From assembly GCF_018918145.1 (NCBI RefSeq), contig NZ_JAHLPX010000005.1:1-64000 (forward strand): a stretch of DNA of 64,000 bases. Reading direction: 5' to 3'. The notes beneath the pieces were generated by a model. That model had not been told where the DNA came from, did no database searches, and saw only the letters and a program-made list of their open reading frames with translations. Numbering within the stretch: position 1 is the first letter of the stretch; the number at the start of each line of letters is the position of its first letter. The DNA comes from Anaerotignum sp. MSJ-24 (GTDB taxonomy: Bacteria > Bacillota > Clostridia > Lachnospirales > Anaerotignaceae). A program made the position numbers and the translations under genes. Of this stretch, positions 8,230 to 17,519 are shown piece after piece.

Positions 8230-8973
8230 TTACATATCAAGATAAAACAGAGTATTGGCAACAGCGGTAAGTCCGGCTGTTTCCGTCCGGAGTATACGTT
8301 TTCCCAATGTTACCGGAACAACACCGGAAGAAACCGCTTTTTCTATTTCCTCTGCCGAAAATCCGCCCTCAGGGCCTATAAAAATACCGAGAGTTTTTTT
8401 ATTTTCAAGCTTTTTGTATTCATCAAGAAAAGCCTTTATTCCTCTGTCCTGCTCCAGCTCATATGGTATCATTGCCATATCCATATCGGCCGCTTTTTTT
8501 AAAGCCTCCGAAAAACTTATAACATTGCCTATCTCCGGTATAATTCCTCTTCCGCTCTGCTTTGCCGCAGATTCGGAAATTTTCTGCCAGCGTTCGATTT
8601 TTTTCTTTTCCTTCTTTGCGTCAAGCTTAACTATGCAACGCTCCGTATTTACCGGAATTATAGAAAATACTCCGAGCTCTACGCATTTCTGTATAATAAG
8701 TTCCATTTTTTCGCCCTTCGGCAGACCTTGGAAAAGCGTTATTTTAACCATTGGCTCGCTTTCCGTAAAAGTGGTTTTCTTTATTTCAAGCTTAATATTA
8801 TCCTCCGATATTTCGGTTATTTCCGCCTCATAATCATTTCCCGTTCCGTCACAGACCGTAAGCATATCTCCCGGCTTGCTTCTCAGAACTCTTGAAATAT
8901 GTCCGGCATCATCCCCGTACAGCGTAATAATATTGTCTTTTATGTTATCATTCTCAACAAAAAATCTCGGCAT
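8230..8973 (-). CDS. rsmE: 16S rRNA m3U1498 methyltransferase RsmE
   Basis: A 247-residue SPOUT-class methyltransferase that modifies U1498 of 16S rRNA using SAM. The start chosen is the ATG giving MPRFFVEND, typical of the family; reading further upstream would run into prmA. An N-terminal PUA-like domain (about 1-70) is followed by the knotted SPOUT domain with GIFIGPEGGFSAEEIE and the C-terminal LGKRILRTETAGLTA that forms the SAM site. It follows prmA by 4 bp, a pairing conserved in Firmicutes. Confidence 0.95.
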   Translation of the reverse strand: MPRFFVENDNIKDNIITLYGDDAGHISRVLRSKPGDMLTVCDGTGNDYEAEITEISEDNIKLEIKKTTFTESEPMVKITLFQGLPKGEKMELIIQKCVELGVFSIIPVNTERCIVKLDAKKEKKKIERWQKISESAAKQSGRGIIPEIGNVISFSEALKKAADMDMAMIPYELEQDRGIKAFLDEYKKLENKKTLGIFIGPEGGFSAEEIEKAVSSGVVPVTLGKRILRTETAGLTAVANTLFYLDM

Positions 8974-8977
8974 ATTT

Positions 8978-9976
8978 TCACCCGTTATATCTCGAAGCGA
9001 TTGCTGACCAACCCTTCTTTTTCTTAACCTCAAGCACCTCAAAGCCATGTCCCTTAAGTGCCTCAAGAACGTCATCAAGTCTTTCCACAATAATTCCCGA
9101 AGAGATAAATACTCCTCCGTCCTTTATATACTCCGGAATTTTATCTGTAAGAGCAATTATTACATCTGCAACAATGTTTGCCTCAACAACATCATATTTC
9201 TTTCCGCTGTATTTTTCGTTTAAATCTTCATCTTCAAGTATATTTCCGCTTACAACATCATAGGTTTCCCTGCCTATGTCGTTCATTCCGGCATTTGTAT
9301 ATGCAATGTCTATGGCATTCGGATCAATATCGACCGCATCTGCATATTTTGCGCTGAGAAGAAGTGAAGCAATGGAAAGTATACCGCTACCACAGCCAAT
9401 ATCGAGGACCATATCGTCCTTCTTAAGATAGTTTTCTATAAGCTCTATACAAAGCTGTGTTGTTTCGTGTGTACCTGTTCCGAATACATGACCCGGATCT
9501 ATTTTAAGAACAGTCTTGTTTCCGTCGTCGTTATATTCCTCCCATGAAGGACGTATAACAATTTTGTCGCCTACGGCAAAAGGCTTGAAATATTTCTTCC
9601 AGTTATTTGCCCAGTCGTCCTCTTTTATGTTTTTAACCGTAATATCAAGGCTTCCGAAATCAATTTCTTTTTCGTTTTCTTTGGCATTTTTGAGCATTTC
9701 TTTTACAAGTTCGAAAGTTTCCTTACCGTTCATGTTATCTCTTACGAAGAAGGTAATTCCGTTTTTGGCATTGTGCTTCTGCTCAACAAGCTCGTCCTCG
9801 ATATAATCCCAATCTCTTGCAGGATTTTCGAGAAACTCTTCAAAATCATCAGTGTCCTCTATCATTACTCCGGTAATTCCGCACTGATATATAATTCCGC
9901 TGACAGGTTCAAAACCTTCCTTTGTTGTTTCTATAAAAATTTCAATCCAGTTACATTCGTTTTCAGTCATTTTCAT
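8978..9976 (-). CDS. prmA: Ribosomal protein L11 methyltransferase PrmA
   Basis: A 332-residue SAM-dependent enzyme that trimethylates ribosomal protein L11. The N-terminal substrate-recognition domain contains DDWANNWKKYFKPF; the class I Rossmann domain has VLDIGCGSGILSIAS (SAM motif I) and VVEANIVADVI. It begins with two Met codons two residues apart and either could be the start. It is slightly longer than the common 310 residues because of a charged insertion around residues 40-110. It is in an operon with rsmE. Confidence 0.94.
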   Translation of the reverse strand: MKMTENECNWIEIFIETTKEGFEPVSGIIYQCGITGVMIEDTDDFEEFLENPARDWDYIEDELVEQKHNAKNGITFFVRDNMNGKETFELVKEMLKNAKENEKEIDFGSLDITVKNIKEDDWANNWKKYFKPFAVGDKIVIRPSWEEYNDDGNKTVLKIDPGHVFGTGTHETTQLCIELIENYLKKDDMVLDIGCGSGILSIASLLLSAKYADAVDIDPNAIDIAYTNAGMNDIGRETYDVVSGNILEDEDLNEKYSGKKYDVVEANIVADVIIALTDKIPEYIKDGGVFISSGIIVERLDDVLEALKGHGFEVLEVKKKKGWSAIASRYNG

Positions 9977-9991
9977 ACCTCATTTTTTTAA

Positions 9992-11242
9992 TTATCTCTG
10001 ATAAAAAATATATTCATTCTGAATTTCTTCAAGCGGTATATCCCTGTTCAACAGTGTCTGGGCTGTTTCATGGTGAATATCCTTTAATCTCAGTATATCC
10101 TTTTGTCTTACTGTTTTATTAAGCTCATCTTCTGGAAGTGTAAGCATTTCGTAAACACTTCTCACGACAAAATAATTTCTGCTGTTATCCGCAACTCTGA
10201 ACTGCGTCCATATGGGAATATACGAAACCTCTGTTATTTCTGTTTTATTATTTTTCTTTTCCAGCTCAATATTCAAAAGAATACTTGCATTTCTCGGCGG
10301 CGTTGTCTGCGACGATATAAAATTTCCCATTGAGTACATTACAAAGCCTTTTCTCTGAGAGCCGTCATCATCAGTTATATCAACCATTTCCATAGGCTGT
10401 AATATATGCGGGTGACTTGCCACAACAATATCCGCACCGGCATCAAGCATCATATGAGCCCAGTTTTTGAACGTATCACGAACATATTCCTCATATTCGT
10501 TTCCCATATGCGGAAGAACAACAATAATATCCGGATTAAGCTCCTTTGCCCTTGAAATATCAGACTTAACAAGCTGTTCGTCAAGTATATTCACAAGCCA
10601 GCTTTCCGGCACAGGTATGCCGTTTGTTCCATAGGTATATGACAGAAAAGCAATATTTATTCCGTTCACATTTTTCATGTATATATTGCTACGCATTTCT
10701 TCCGAGGCATATGTTCCTATGTGGTCAATACCCTTTTCATCAAGCACCTGAATTGTTCTCAAAGCACCCTTCATTCCTTTATCCATGCAATGGTTATTCG
10801 CCGTTGTAACAAGGTCAAAGCCGGCATATTTAACAGCGTCAACAAAGCTGTCCGGTGTATTGAACATAGGATAATCACTTATGCCAACATCTTCTCCGGC
10901 AGTTACGGTTTCAAAATTTCCGATTACAAAATCGCTTTTGTCAAAGTATTTTTTCATATCGGTGAAATTGTGCATAAAATCGTATTCACCTGTCTGCGGA
11001 TTATATGCCTCTTCATACTGATAGCTGTGAACCATCAAATCGCCTGTAAATGTCAGCTCTGCATCATTTACAAATGTACCTATAACTCTTTCCGTATTGC
11101 ATTTTGCCGGAGCATTTTTAATAGCCTCAACGACTTTTTCTGAATTTATTGTTTTAAATCCGACTGCAAAAAGCACCGCCACCACAAATACCGGCACAAA
11201 GCCGTATTTAATTTTTCCTGTACTTCGCCTTTTCCGTTTCAT
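9992..11242 (-). CDS. CapA-family protein (poly-gamma-glutamate synthesis-type metallophosphatase fold)
   Basis: A 416-residue membrane-anchored extracytoplasmic protein. A basic N-terminus and one hydrophobic segment (about residues 12-30) act as an uncleaved signal anchor. The CapA domain follows with the conserved metal-site blocks TFTGDLMVHS, VIGNFET, TTANNHCMDKG, VVLPHMGNEYEEY and VVASHPHILQPME. CapA/PgsA members take part in polyglutamate capsule export, but no pgsB or pgsC lies nearby, so the substrate here is unknown. The start overlaps the 3' end of the fumarase beta gene by 35 bp; RBS AAAGGAAA lies inside that gene. Confidence 0.85.
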   Translation of the reverse strand: MKRKRRSTGKIKYGFVPVFVVAVLFAVGFKTINSEKVVEAIKNAPAKCNTERVIGTFVNDAELTFTGDLMVHSYQYEEAYNPQTGEYDFMHNFTDMKKYFDKSDFVIGNFETVTAGEDVGISDYPMFNTPDSFVDAVKYAGFDLVTTANNHCMDKGMKGALRTIQVLDEKGIDHIGTYASEEMRSNIYMKNVNGINIAFLSYTYGTNGIPVPESWLVNILDEQLVKSDISRAKELNPDIIVVLPHMGNEYEEYVRDTFKNWAHMMLDAGADIVVASHPHILQPMEMVDITDDDGSQRKGFVMYSMGNFISSQTTPPRNASILLNIELEKKNNKTEITEVSYIPIWTQFRVADNSRNYFVVRSVYEMLTLPEDELNKTVRQKDILRLKDIHHETAQTLLNRDIPLEEIQNEYIFYQR

Positions 11243-11759
11243 ACAAATTATTTCCTTTGCTGTCTATAATAACAACCAACGGTAAATCCTCAACATAAAA
11301 CCTATGTATAGCCTCTGTTCCGAGGTCTTCATAAGCAACAACCTCAGACTTTTTGATGTGTCCGGCAATAAGAGCTCCGGCTCCGCCTGTCGCTCCGAAA
11401 TAAACCGCTTTATTTCTCTTCATTGCCTCAATAACCTCTTTTGTTCTTGCACCCTTGCCTATCATTCCTGTTGAACCGTTATCAAGCACAGTCGGTGCAT
11501 ATGCGTCCATTCTTCCGGAGGTAGTAGGTCCTGCCGAGCCTGTAACCTGTCCCGGCTTTGCAGGAGCAGGGCCGACATAATATATAATCTGATCCTTTAA
11601 GTCAAAAGGAAATTTGCCTGTTTTTTCAAAGCCTTCCACCATTCTTTTGTGTGCGGCATCTCTGCCTGTATATATTGTTCCGGTAAGGCTTACTATATCT
11701 CCGGCTTTAAGCTCTGCGGCTTTTTCCTTTGTAAGCGGTGTAGTTAATTCTATTTTCAT
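11208..11759 (-). CDS. fumB: Class I fumarate hydratase, beta subunit
   Basis: A 183-residue subunit corresponding to the C-terminal half of class I [4Fe-4S] fumarase (also the TtdB family of L(+)-tartrate dehydratase). It converts fumarate and malate together with the alpha subunit. It carries LTGTIYTGRDAAHKRM near the start and GPTTSGRMDAYAPTVLDNG in the middle. Its start overlaps the end of the alpha gene by 4 bp (ATGA), showing translational coupling. Tartrate dehydratase cannot be excluded from sequence, but the housekeeping context favours fumarase. Confidence 0.92.
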   Translation of the reverse strand: MKIELTTPLTKEKAAELKAGDIVSLTGTIYTGRDAAHKRMVEGFEKTGKFPFDLKDQIIYYVGPAPAKPGQVTGSAGPTTSGRMDAYAPTVLDNGSTGMIGKGARTKEVIEAMKRNKAVYFGATGGAGALIAGHIKKSEVVAYEDLGTEAIHRFYVEDLPLVVIIDSKGNNLYETEKAKYRKN

Positions 11760-12598
11760 AATATCACCTCCGCATGTCTTGTTACATGGCAGCTTATGTT
11801 TACCGCTATCGGCATTCCGGCTATATGTGTCGGATATGATTCAACATTAACTCCGAGTACAGTCGTTCTTCCGCCGAGTCCCTGAGGGCCTATTCCGAGA
11901 TTATTCATTCTTTCAAGCAGCTCTTCTTCCATTTCTCTTAAATGCGGCTTGTCCGAATGTGAGCCTATTGGTCTTAAAAGTGCTTTTTTTGCGAGATATG
12001 CCGACATTTCAAAGTTTCCGCCGACTCCTACGCCTACAACCATGGGTGGACATGGATTAGGACCTGCCTCATCAACTGCTCTTACTATTGCATCCTTTGC
12101 ACCTTCAATTCCGGCAGACGGCTTAAGCATGAATATCTGGCTCATGTTTTCACTTCCGAAGCCCTTAGGTGCAACTGTTATTTTCAATTTATCACCTTCA
12201 ACAATATCGTAATGTATTATTGCCGGAGTATTGTCCTTTGTATTTTCTCTTATAAACGGATCCTTAACAACAGACTTTCTGAGATAGCCCTCTGTGTATC
12301 CCTTTCTTACGCCTTCGTTTATTGCATCCGTAAGCTTTCCGCCGGATATATGAACCTCCTGTCCAAGCTCAACGAATATAACTGCCATTCCGGTATCCTG
12401 GCATATTGGCATATTTTCGTTTTTGGCAATATCCGCATTTTCCGTAAGCTGGCATAAAATTTCTTTTCCTATTTCCGATTCTTCCGTTTTTTTAGCATTT
12501 TCAAGTGCATTGTAAACATCACTGTTGAGCTTGCAATTTGCGTCTATGCAAAGCTTTGCAACGGCATTTGTTATTTCCGATACATTTATCTCTCTCAT
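11756..12598 (-). CDS. fumA: Class I fumarate hydratase, alpha subunit
   Basis: A 280-residue iron-sulfur subunit of two-component class I fumarase. It contains MPICQDTGMAVIFVELGQ with the first cluster cysteine, PCPPMVVGVGVGG with a second, and NNLGIGPQGLGGRTT near the C-terminus. The cluster makes the enzyme oxygen-labile, consistent with an anaerobe. It is the first gene of a leftward operon running to glycerate kinase. A terminator-like hairpin lies only about 25 bp upstream, so readthrough from gyrA or regulated antitermination may set its expression. Confidence 0.93.
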   Translation of the reverse strand: MREINVSEITNAVAKLCIDANCKLNSDVYNALENAKKTEESEIGKEILCQLTENADIAKNENMPICQDTGMAVIFVELGQEVHISGGKLTDAINEGVRKGYTEGYLRKSVVKDPFIRENTKDNTPAIIHYDIVEGDKLKITVAPKGFGSENMSQIFMLKPSAGIEGAKDAIVRAVDEAGPNPCPPMVVGVGVGGNFEMSAYLAKKALLRPIGSHSDKPHLREMEEELLERMNNLGIGPQGLGGRTTVLGVNVESYPTHIAGMPIAVNISCHVTRHAEVIL

Positions 12599-12620
12599 TT
12601 TTAAATCTCCTGTTATGTAT

Positions 12621-12643
12621 AAAAAGCCCCGTTTTAACGGAGC
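12621..12643 (-). terminator. Terminator-like hairpin just upstream of fumA
   Basis: On the reverse strand GCTCCGTT pairs with AACGGGGC (complement of 12626-12643) and is followed by five U's. It lies about 25 bp before the fumA start, where it would stop transcription coming from gyrA unless bypassed. Confidence 0.7.
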
Positions 12644-12869
12644 CTAAAAATATTAAAAAACTAGAACATTTTAAGCGGAAAGGTTCGGAAAACAAAGAGT
12701 TTTCCGAGTGGAATCCGCAGACGGAATTCACTTCCGTCGAGGAGAACGACGTGTTTCAAGGCTTTTGATGTTTTTTTCAAAAGCCGATGGAATAGTCGTT
12801 CATACATTAATTTAACCAAGTCGAAAACCTGTTTTCGACTTAGGGCGTACACGCCCTATAACGGGGCTT
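12624..12869. repeat. Multi-hairpin element between gyrA and fumA
   Basis: The 246-bp stretch is bounded by a perfect 10-bp inverted repeat, AAGCCCCGTT (12624-12633) and AACGGGGCTT (12860-12869). Inside are five further perfect hairpins: 12685-12707 (9 bp), 12720-12738 (7 bp), 12760-12785 (9 bp), 12818-12841 (11 bp) and 12842-12857 (7 bp), plus an outer GCGGA/TCCGC pair around the first. It begins 6 bp after the gyrA stop. Read on the reverse strand, its 5' boundary repeat can pair with the 3' arm of the terminator near 12630. It may be a structured leader RNA or a small palindromic mobile element; I see no credible gene in it. Confidence 0.6.
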
Positions 12870-12874
12870 GTATT

Positions 12875-15400
12875 TTATTCTTCGGTTTCGTCCGTATTTT
12901 CTTCGGGAATAGAAAATTCACCTATCACATTTTCCGTTTCGGCCTCTTCCTGCTCCATAATATCGTCCTCCGATATTTTTGCAACACCGGCAACAGTTAT
13001 TCCTGCACCGAGATTAATCAGCTTAACGCCCTGTGAAATTCTTCCGAAGGTTGAAATTTCTTTTCCTCTGAGTCTTATTATTACACCTTCAGATGTAACA
13101 ATCATAAGCTCCTCGTTATCTCCGACCTTTATTACTCCCGAAAGCTTTCCTGTCTTATCGGTAATCTGATGTATTTTTACACCCTTACCGCCTCTGTGCT
13201 GAACAGAGAAGTTAGCCTCGTCGGTACGTTTTCCATAACCTTTTTCGGTTACGTTGAGAAGCTTATCTCCTTCTCTAACAATGTCGGCAGAAACAACGTA
13301 ATCATCATCACTGAGAAGAATTGCTCTTACACCTGTTGCCGTTCTTCCCATAGGACGGACCTCTTCTTCATTGAAACATATTCCCATACCGTTTCTTGTT
13401 GCAACGATAATATCGTCCTTTCCGTCGGTAACGAATGCCGAAATAAGCTCATCGCCTTCACGGAGATTTACTGCCGTAAGGCCTGCTTTTCTTATATTTG
13501 AGAAGCTTTCCATGCTTGTTTTCTTTATTACGCCGCTCTTTGTTATCATAACGAGGTATCTGTCGTCGTTAAATTCCCTGACGGGAACAACAGCGGTTAT
13601 CTTCTCACCCTGTGATATGTTGAGAAGGTTGACTATTGCAAGACCTCTTGCTGTTCTTCCTGCCTCCGGAACCTCATATCCTTTAATCTTATATACTCGG
13701 CCAAAGCTTGTAAAGAACAACAGATAATCATGGGTTGAGCATACAAACAATCTTGTTACTGCGTCCTCTTCCCTTGTCTGCATTCCGATTATTCCTCTTC
13801 CGCCTCTGTTCTGGCTCTTGTAGGTTGCAAGAGGTGTTCTCTTGATATAGTTAAGGCTTGTCATTGCAATAACGCTTGCCTCTTCCTCAATAAGATCCTC
13901 TATATCAATTTCACCGGGATTCTGTATAATCTGGGTTCTTCTTTCATCATTGAATTTATTTTTGATTTCGATGATTTCGCTCTTTATTACATCAAAAAGC
14001 TTATTTTCATCGGCAAGTATTTCCTTGAGTGATTTAATGAGTGCCATAAGCTGTCTGTATTCCTCATCAATCTTTTCATGTTCGAGTCCCTGAAGTCTTT
14101 TAAGCTGCATATCAAGAATAGCCTGAGCCTGAACATCTGAAAGACCGAATCTTTCCATCAATCTTTCTTTTGCGTTGTCATAGCTTGTTCTGATAATCTG
14201 GATTACCTCGTCGATATTATCAATGGCAATTCTTAAGCCTTCGAGTATATGGGCTCTCTTTTCCGCTTTATCAAGGTCAAATTTTGTTCTTCTTGTTACA
14301 ACCTCTTCCTGATGCTTTAAATATTCCTCAAGTATTTCCTTGAGGTTAAGTGTTTTTGGCTTTCCGTCCACAAGTGCAATCATAATTGCGCCGTAGCTTT
14401 CCTGGAGAGATGTAAATTTATAAAGCTGGTTTAAAATAACATTGGCATTAACGTCTTTTTTAAGCTCAATAATTATTTTTATGTCATCACCGGAGGAAGC
14501 GTCATAAAGATCGCTTATTCCTTCGATTTTTTTATCCTTAACAAGCTCTGCAATCTTTTCTATAAGACGGAGCTTATTCACCATATACGGAATTTCCGTA
14601 ACAACTATTCTTTCTCTTCCGCCGTGCATAGGCTCAATTTCCGTAAGAGAACGGACTATAAGCTTGCCTCGTCCTGTTCTGTACATTGCTCTTATGCCGC
14701 TTTTTCCGAGAATTGTTGCACCGGTAGGAAAGTCGGGACCTTTGATGTATTCCATAAGCTCCTCGACATCTGTTTCTTTTCCGGCTTTTTTGTTGTCTAT
14801 CATGCAGACAATACCGTCCATAACCTCACCGAGATTATGAGGAGGTATATTTGTTGCCATACCAACGGCAATACCGGTTGTACCGTTCAAAAGAATATTG
14901 GGTATTCTCGACGGAAGAACAACAGGCTCCTTTTCATTGCCGTCATAGTTTGGTTCAAAATCAACCGTATTCTTTTCAATATCGGCAAGCATTTCCACTG
15001 CTATTTTGGACATTCTTGCTTCTGTATATCGGCTTGCGGCTGCGCCGTAGCCGTCGATTGAACCAAAGTTTCCGTGTCCGTCAACAAGCATATATCTCAT
15101 TGAGAAATTTTGTGCCATACGAACCATTGCCGAATAAATCGAGCTGTCACCATGAGGGTGATATTTACCCATTGTATCGCCGACAATACGGGCAGACTTA
15201 CGATAGCCCTTATTGGGATCGAGGTTCATCTCATTCATCGCATAAAGAATACGTCTTTGAACAGGCTTAAGTCCGTCACGAACATCAGGCAGAGCTCTGG
15301 CAACAATTACGCTCATGGCATAATCTATATAACATTTTTTCATTTCGTCGTTAATATCAACGGAAATGACTTTATCTATCTCATTAAATCCTTCACTCAT
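12875..15400 (-). CDS. gyrA: DNA gyrase subunit A
   Basis: An 841-residue type IIA topoisomerase subunit that cuts and rejoins DNA during negative supercoiling. The N-terminal winged-helix/tower domain holds the catalytic Tyr125 in [10 protein letters not shown]. The C-terminal beta-pinwheel starts near residue 500 and contains a GyrA-box-like QNRGGRG (about 538). In the quinolone-binding region, [10 protein letters not shown], Ser86 matches E. coli Ser83, but the position of E. coli Asp87 is Ser90, not an acidic residue. It lies 25 bp downstream of gyrB in the same transcript. Confidence 0.98.
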   Translation of the reverse strand: MSEGFNEIDKVISVDINDEMKKCYIDYAMSVIVARALPDVRDGLKPVQRRILYAMNEMNLDPNKGYRKSARIVGDTMGKYHPHGDSSIYSAMVRMAQNFSMRYMLVDGHGNFGSIDGYGAAASRYTEARMSKIAVEMLADIEKNTVDFEPNYDGNEKEPVVLPSRIPNILLNGTTGIAVGMATNIPPHNLGEVMDGIVCMIDNKKAGKETDVEELMEYIKGPDFPTGATILGKSGIRAMYRTGRGKLIVRSLTEIEPMHGGRERIVVTEIPYMVNKLRLIEKIAELVKDKKIEGISDLYDASSGDDIKIIIELKKDVNANVILNQLYKFTSLQESYGAIMIALVDGKPKTLNLKEILEEYLKHQEEVVTRRTKFDLDKAEKRAHILEGLRIAIDNIDEVIQIIRTSYDNAKERLMERFGLSDVQAQAILDMQLKRLQGLEHEKIDEEYRQLMALIKSLKEILADENKLFDVIKSEIIEIKNKFNDERRTQIIQNPGEIDIEDLIEEEASVIAMTSLNYIKRTPLATYKSQNRGGRGIIGMQTREEDAVTRLFVCSTHDYLLFFTSFGRVYKIKGYEVPEAGRTARGLAIVNLLNISQGEKITAVVPVREFNDDRYLVMITKSGVIKKTSMESFSNIRKAGLTAVNLREGDELISAFVTDGKDDIIVATRNGMGICFNEEEVRPMGRTATGVRAILLSDDDYVVSADIVREGDKLLNVTEKGYGKRTDEANFSVQHRGGKGVKIHQITDKTGKLSGVIKVGDNEELMIVTSEGVIIRLRGKEISTFGRISQGVKLINLGAGITVAGVAKISEDDIMEQEEAETENVIGEFSIPEENTDETEE

Positions 15401-15425
15401 CTTTTTCTATTCCCTTTCCGAACCA

Positions 15426-17360
15426 TTAGAAATCCATTTCAGCATACTGTGCGTTTTCGGCAATGAACACTCTTCTCGGTTCAACGCTGTCGCCCATAAG
15501 CATACTGAATATTTCATCAGCAAGTACAGCGTCCTCAAGCTTAACAACCTTAAGTATTCTGTGCTCTACCGCCATTGTTGTATCTCTGAGCTGGTCAAAG
15601 TCCATTTCTCCCAGACCTTTGTATCTCTGTATATCCTTTATGCCTGTTCTTCCTATTTCATCATAGAGCTTTTCAAGCTCTACATCGTCATAAACATAAT
15701 AGTGCTGTTTGTTCTTCTCCACTCTGTAAAGAGGAGGCTGTGCTATATAAACCTTGCCTTCTTTTATAAGCTCCGGCATATAGCGGTAGAAGAATGTCAA
15801 AAGCAGCGTTCTGATATGTGCTCCATCGACATCGGCATCTGTCATAATGACAATTTTATGGTATCTGAGCTTTGATATATCAAAGTCCTCGGAAATACCT
15901 GTGCCAAAAGCGGTTATCATGTTTTTGATTTCTTCACTGTTTAATATTCTGTCAAGTCGTGCCTTCTCAACGTTAAGTATTTTACCTCTTAACGGAAGAA
16001 CCGCCTGTGTTTTGGGATTTCTCGCCTTTATTGCGGAACCGCCGGCTGAATTACCCTCAACTATATAAATTTCGCATTCCGTAGGATCCTTACTTGTGCA
16101 GTCAGTAAGCTTTCCGGGAAGCTTTGTGTTTTCAAGTCCTGTTTTTCTTCTTACAAGCTCTCTTGCCTTTCTTGCCGCTTCTCTTGCTCTTGAGGCAATA
16201 AGTGCTTTCTCGAATATTGTTTTTCCAACAGAAGGATTTTCCTCAAGGAAATATTCAAGCTTTTCGGAAAGTACAGCTTCAACAGCGGATTTCGCCTCAC
16301 TGTTTCCGAGCTTTGTTTTTGTCTGTCCTTCAAACTGCGGTTCACTTATCTTTATGTTTATTACGGCTGTAATTCCTTCTCGTATATCGTCACCGGTAAG
16401 ACCCTTTTCTCCGTCCTTTATAAGTCCGAACTTTCTTCCGTAATCGTTTACGGTTTTTGTAAGACCGGATTTAAAGCCGGCAAGATGAGTACCGCCGTCG
16501 ATTGTGTTTATATTATTTACAAACGAAAATATTGTTTCGTTATATTCATCGTTATGCTGAAGTGCAACCTCAACAAGCACTCCGTCCTTGCTGCCTTCGG
16601 CATAGAATATTTCCGGATAAAGCGGAGTTCTTGTTCTGTTGATGTACTGAACAAACTCCTTTATTCCGCCCTCATAATGGAACGAGAAATTCTTGCCGAC
16701 ATCTTTCTTGACATCATCAGGATCTCTGTCCTTATCCTCTCTGAGGTCCTTTAAATTTATTTTAAGACCTTTTGTAAGAAAAGCAGTTTCACGAAGATGA
16801 TTTACAAGGGTGCTGCATGAAAAAATAAGAGTTTCAAATATTTCACCGTCCGGCTTGAAATGAACATAAGTACCATGCTCATCGGTATCGCCGATTACCG
16901 TAAGAGGCTGTATAACGTCGCCTCTTTTATATTTCTGCTCATATATCTTTCCTTCGGAAAAAACTCTTACATCAAGCCATTCGCTCAGTGCGTTTACAAC
17001 TGACGCACCTACGCCGTGAAGACCGCCGGAAACCTTATATCCGCTTCCGCCGAATTTTCCTCCGGCATGAAGAATAGTGAACACGACCTGAACAGTCGGT
17101 ATTCCCTTCTGCGGATGAATTCCTACCGGAATTCCTCGTCCGTTGTCCTTTACCGAAATCGTATTGTCGGGGTGAATAGTAACATCTATTTCACTGCAGA
17201 ATCCGCCAAGTGCCTCATCAACCGCATTATCAACGATTTCATAAACCAGATGATGAAGTCCTTTCGATGAAGTTGAACCAATATACATACCCGGCCTTTT
17301 TCTTACCGCTTCCAGACCTTCCAGTACTTGAATTGAATTTTCATTATATTCTGCAGACAT
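15426..17360 (-). CDS. gyrB: DNA gyrase subunit B
   Basis: A 644-residue ATPase subunit of gyrase. The GHKL ATPase domain shows [21 protein letters not shown] and [14 protein letters not shown]; the TOPRIM domain shows EGNSAGGSA and [18 protein letters not shown]. The start is the ATG giving MSAEYNEN, 8 nt after GAGGAGAG; an in-frame TTG six codons earlier overlaps that RBS and is unlikely. It is first in the gyrB-gyrA transcript, with a promoter 55 bp upstream embedded in an inverted repeat. Confidence 0.98.
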   Translation of the reverse strand: MSAEYNENSIQVLEGLEAVRKRPGMYIGSTSSKGLHHLVYEIVDNAVDEALGGFCSEIDVTIHPDNTISVKDNGRGIPVGIHPQKGIPTVQVVFTILHAGGKFGGSGYKVSGGLHGVGASVVNALSEWLDVRVFSEGKIYEQKYKRGDVIQPLTVIGDTDEHGTYVHFKPDGEIFETLIFSCSTLVNHLRETAFLTKGLKINLKDLREDKDRDPDDVKKDVGKNFSFHYEGGIKEFVQYINRTRTPLYPEIFYAEGSKDGVLVEVALQHNDEYNETIFSFVNNINTIDGGTHLAGFKSGLTKTVNDYGRKFGLIKDGEKGLTGDDIREGITAVINIKISEPQFEGQTKTKLGNSEAKSAVEAVLSEKLEYFLEENPSVGKTIFEKALIASRAREAARKARELVRRKTGLENTKLPGKLTDCTSKDPTECEIYIVEGNSAGGSAIKARNPKTQAVLPLRGKILNVEKARLDRILNSEEIKNMITAFGTGISEDFDISKLRYHKIVIMTDADVDGAHIRTLLLTFFYRYMPELIKEGKVYIAQPPLYRVEKNKQHYYVYDDVELEKLYDEIGRTGIKDIQRYKGLGEMDFDQLRDTTMAVEHRILKVVKLEDAVLADEIFSMLMGDSVEPRRVFIAENAQYAEMDF

Positions 17361-17414
17361 TATTTCTTCTCTCCTCAAAACTACTATTTACGCAATACAT
17401 AAACCAATGTATTA

Positions 17415-17443
17415 ATTATACCACAAAATGCCTGTTTTAACAA
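17415..17443 (-). promoter_or_regulatory. gyrBA promoter
   Basis: The reverse strand shows TTGTTA (17438-17443), 17 bp, then TATAAT (17415-17420), with an extended -10 (TGGTATAAT). The -35 hexamer and most of the spacer lie inside a 13-bp inverted repeat. Confidence 0.8.
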
Positions 17444-17457
17444 GAAAACAGGCATTT
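17426..17457. repeat. 13-bp inverted repeat overlapping the gyrBA promoter
   Basis: AAATGCCTGTTTT (17426-17438) is perfectly complementary to AAAACAGGCATTT (17445-17457). In RNA it would be a strong hairpin that could end transcripts leaving recF; in DNA it overlaps the gyrB -35 and could be an operator or supercoiling-sensitive cruciform. Confidence 0.75.
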
Positions 17458-17519
17458 AAATTCTAAAAATCTTTATTGAAAATAAATAAAAAGCATAATA
17501 CTTATTCTATAAATTTTTA

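Noticed and set aside
12661-12852. A 63-codon open frame inside the gyrA-fumA gap
   Set aside because: It runs through several perfect hairpins, has no ribosome binding site and resembles no protein; the region is better explained as a structured element.
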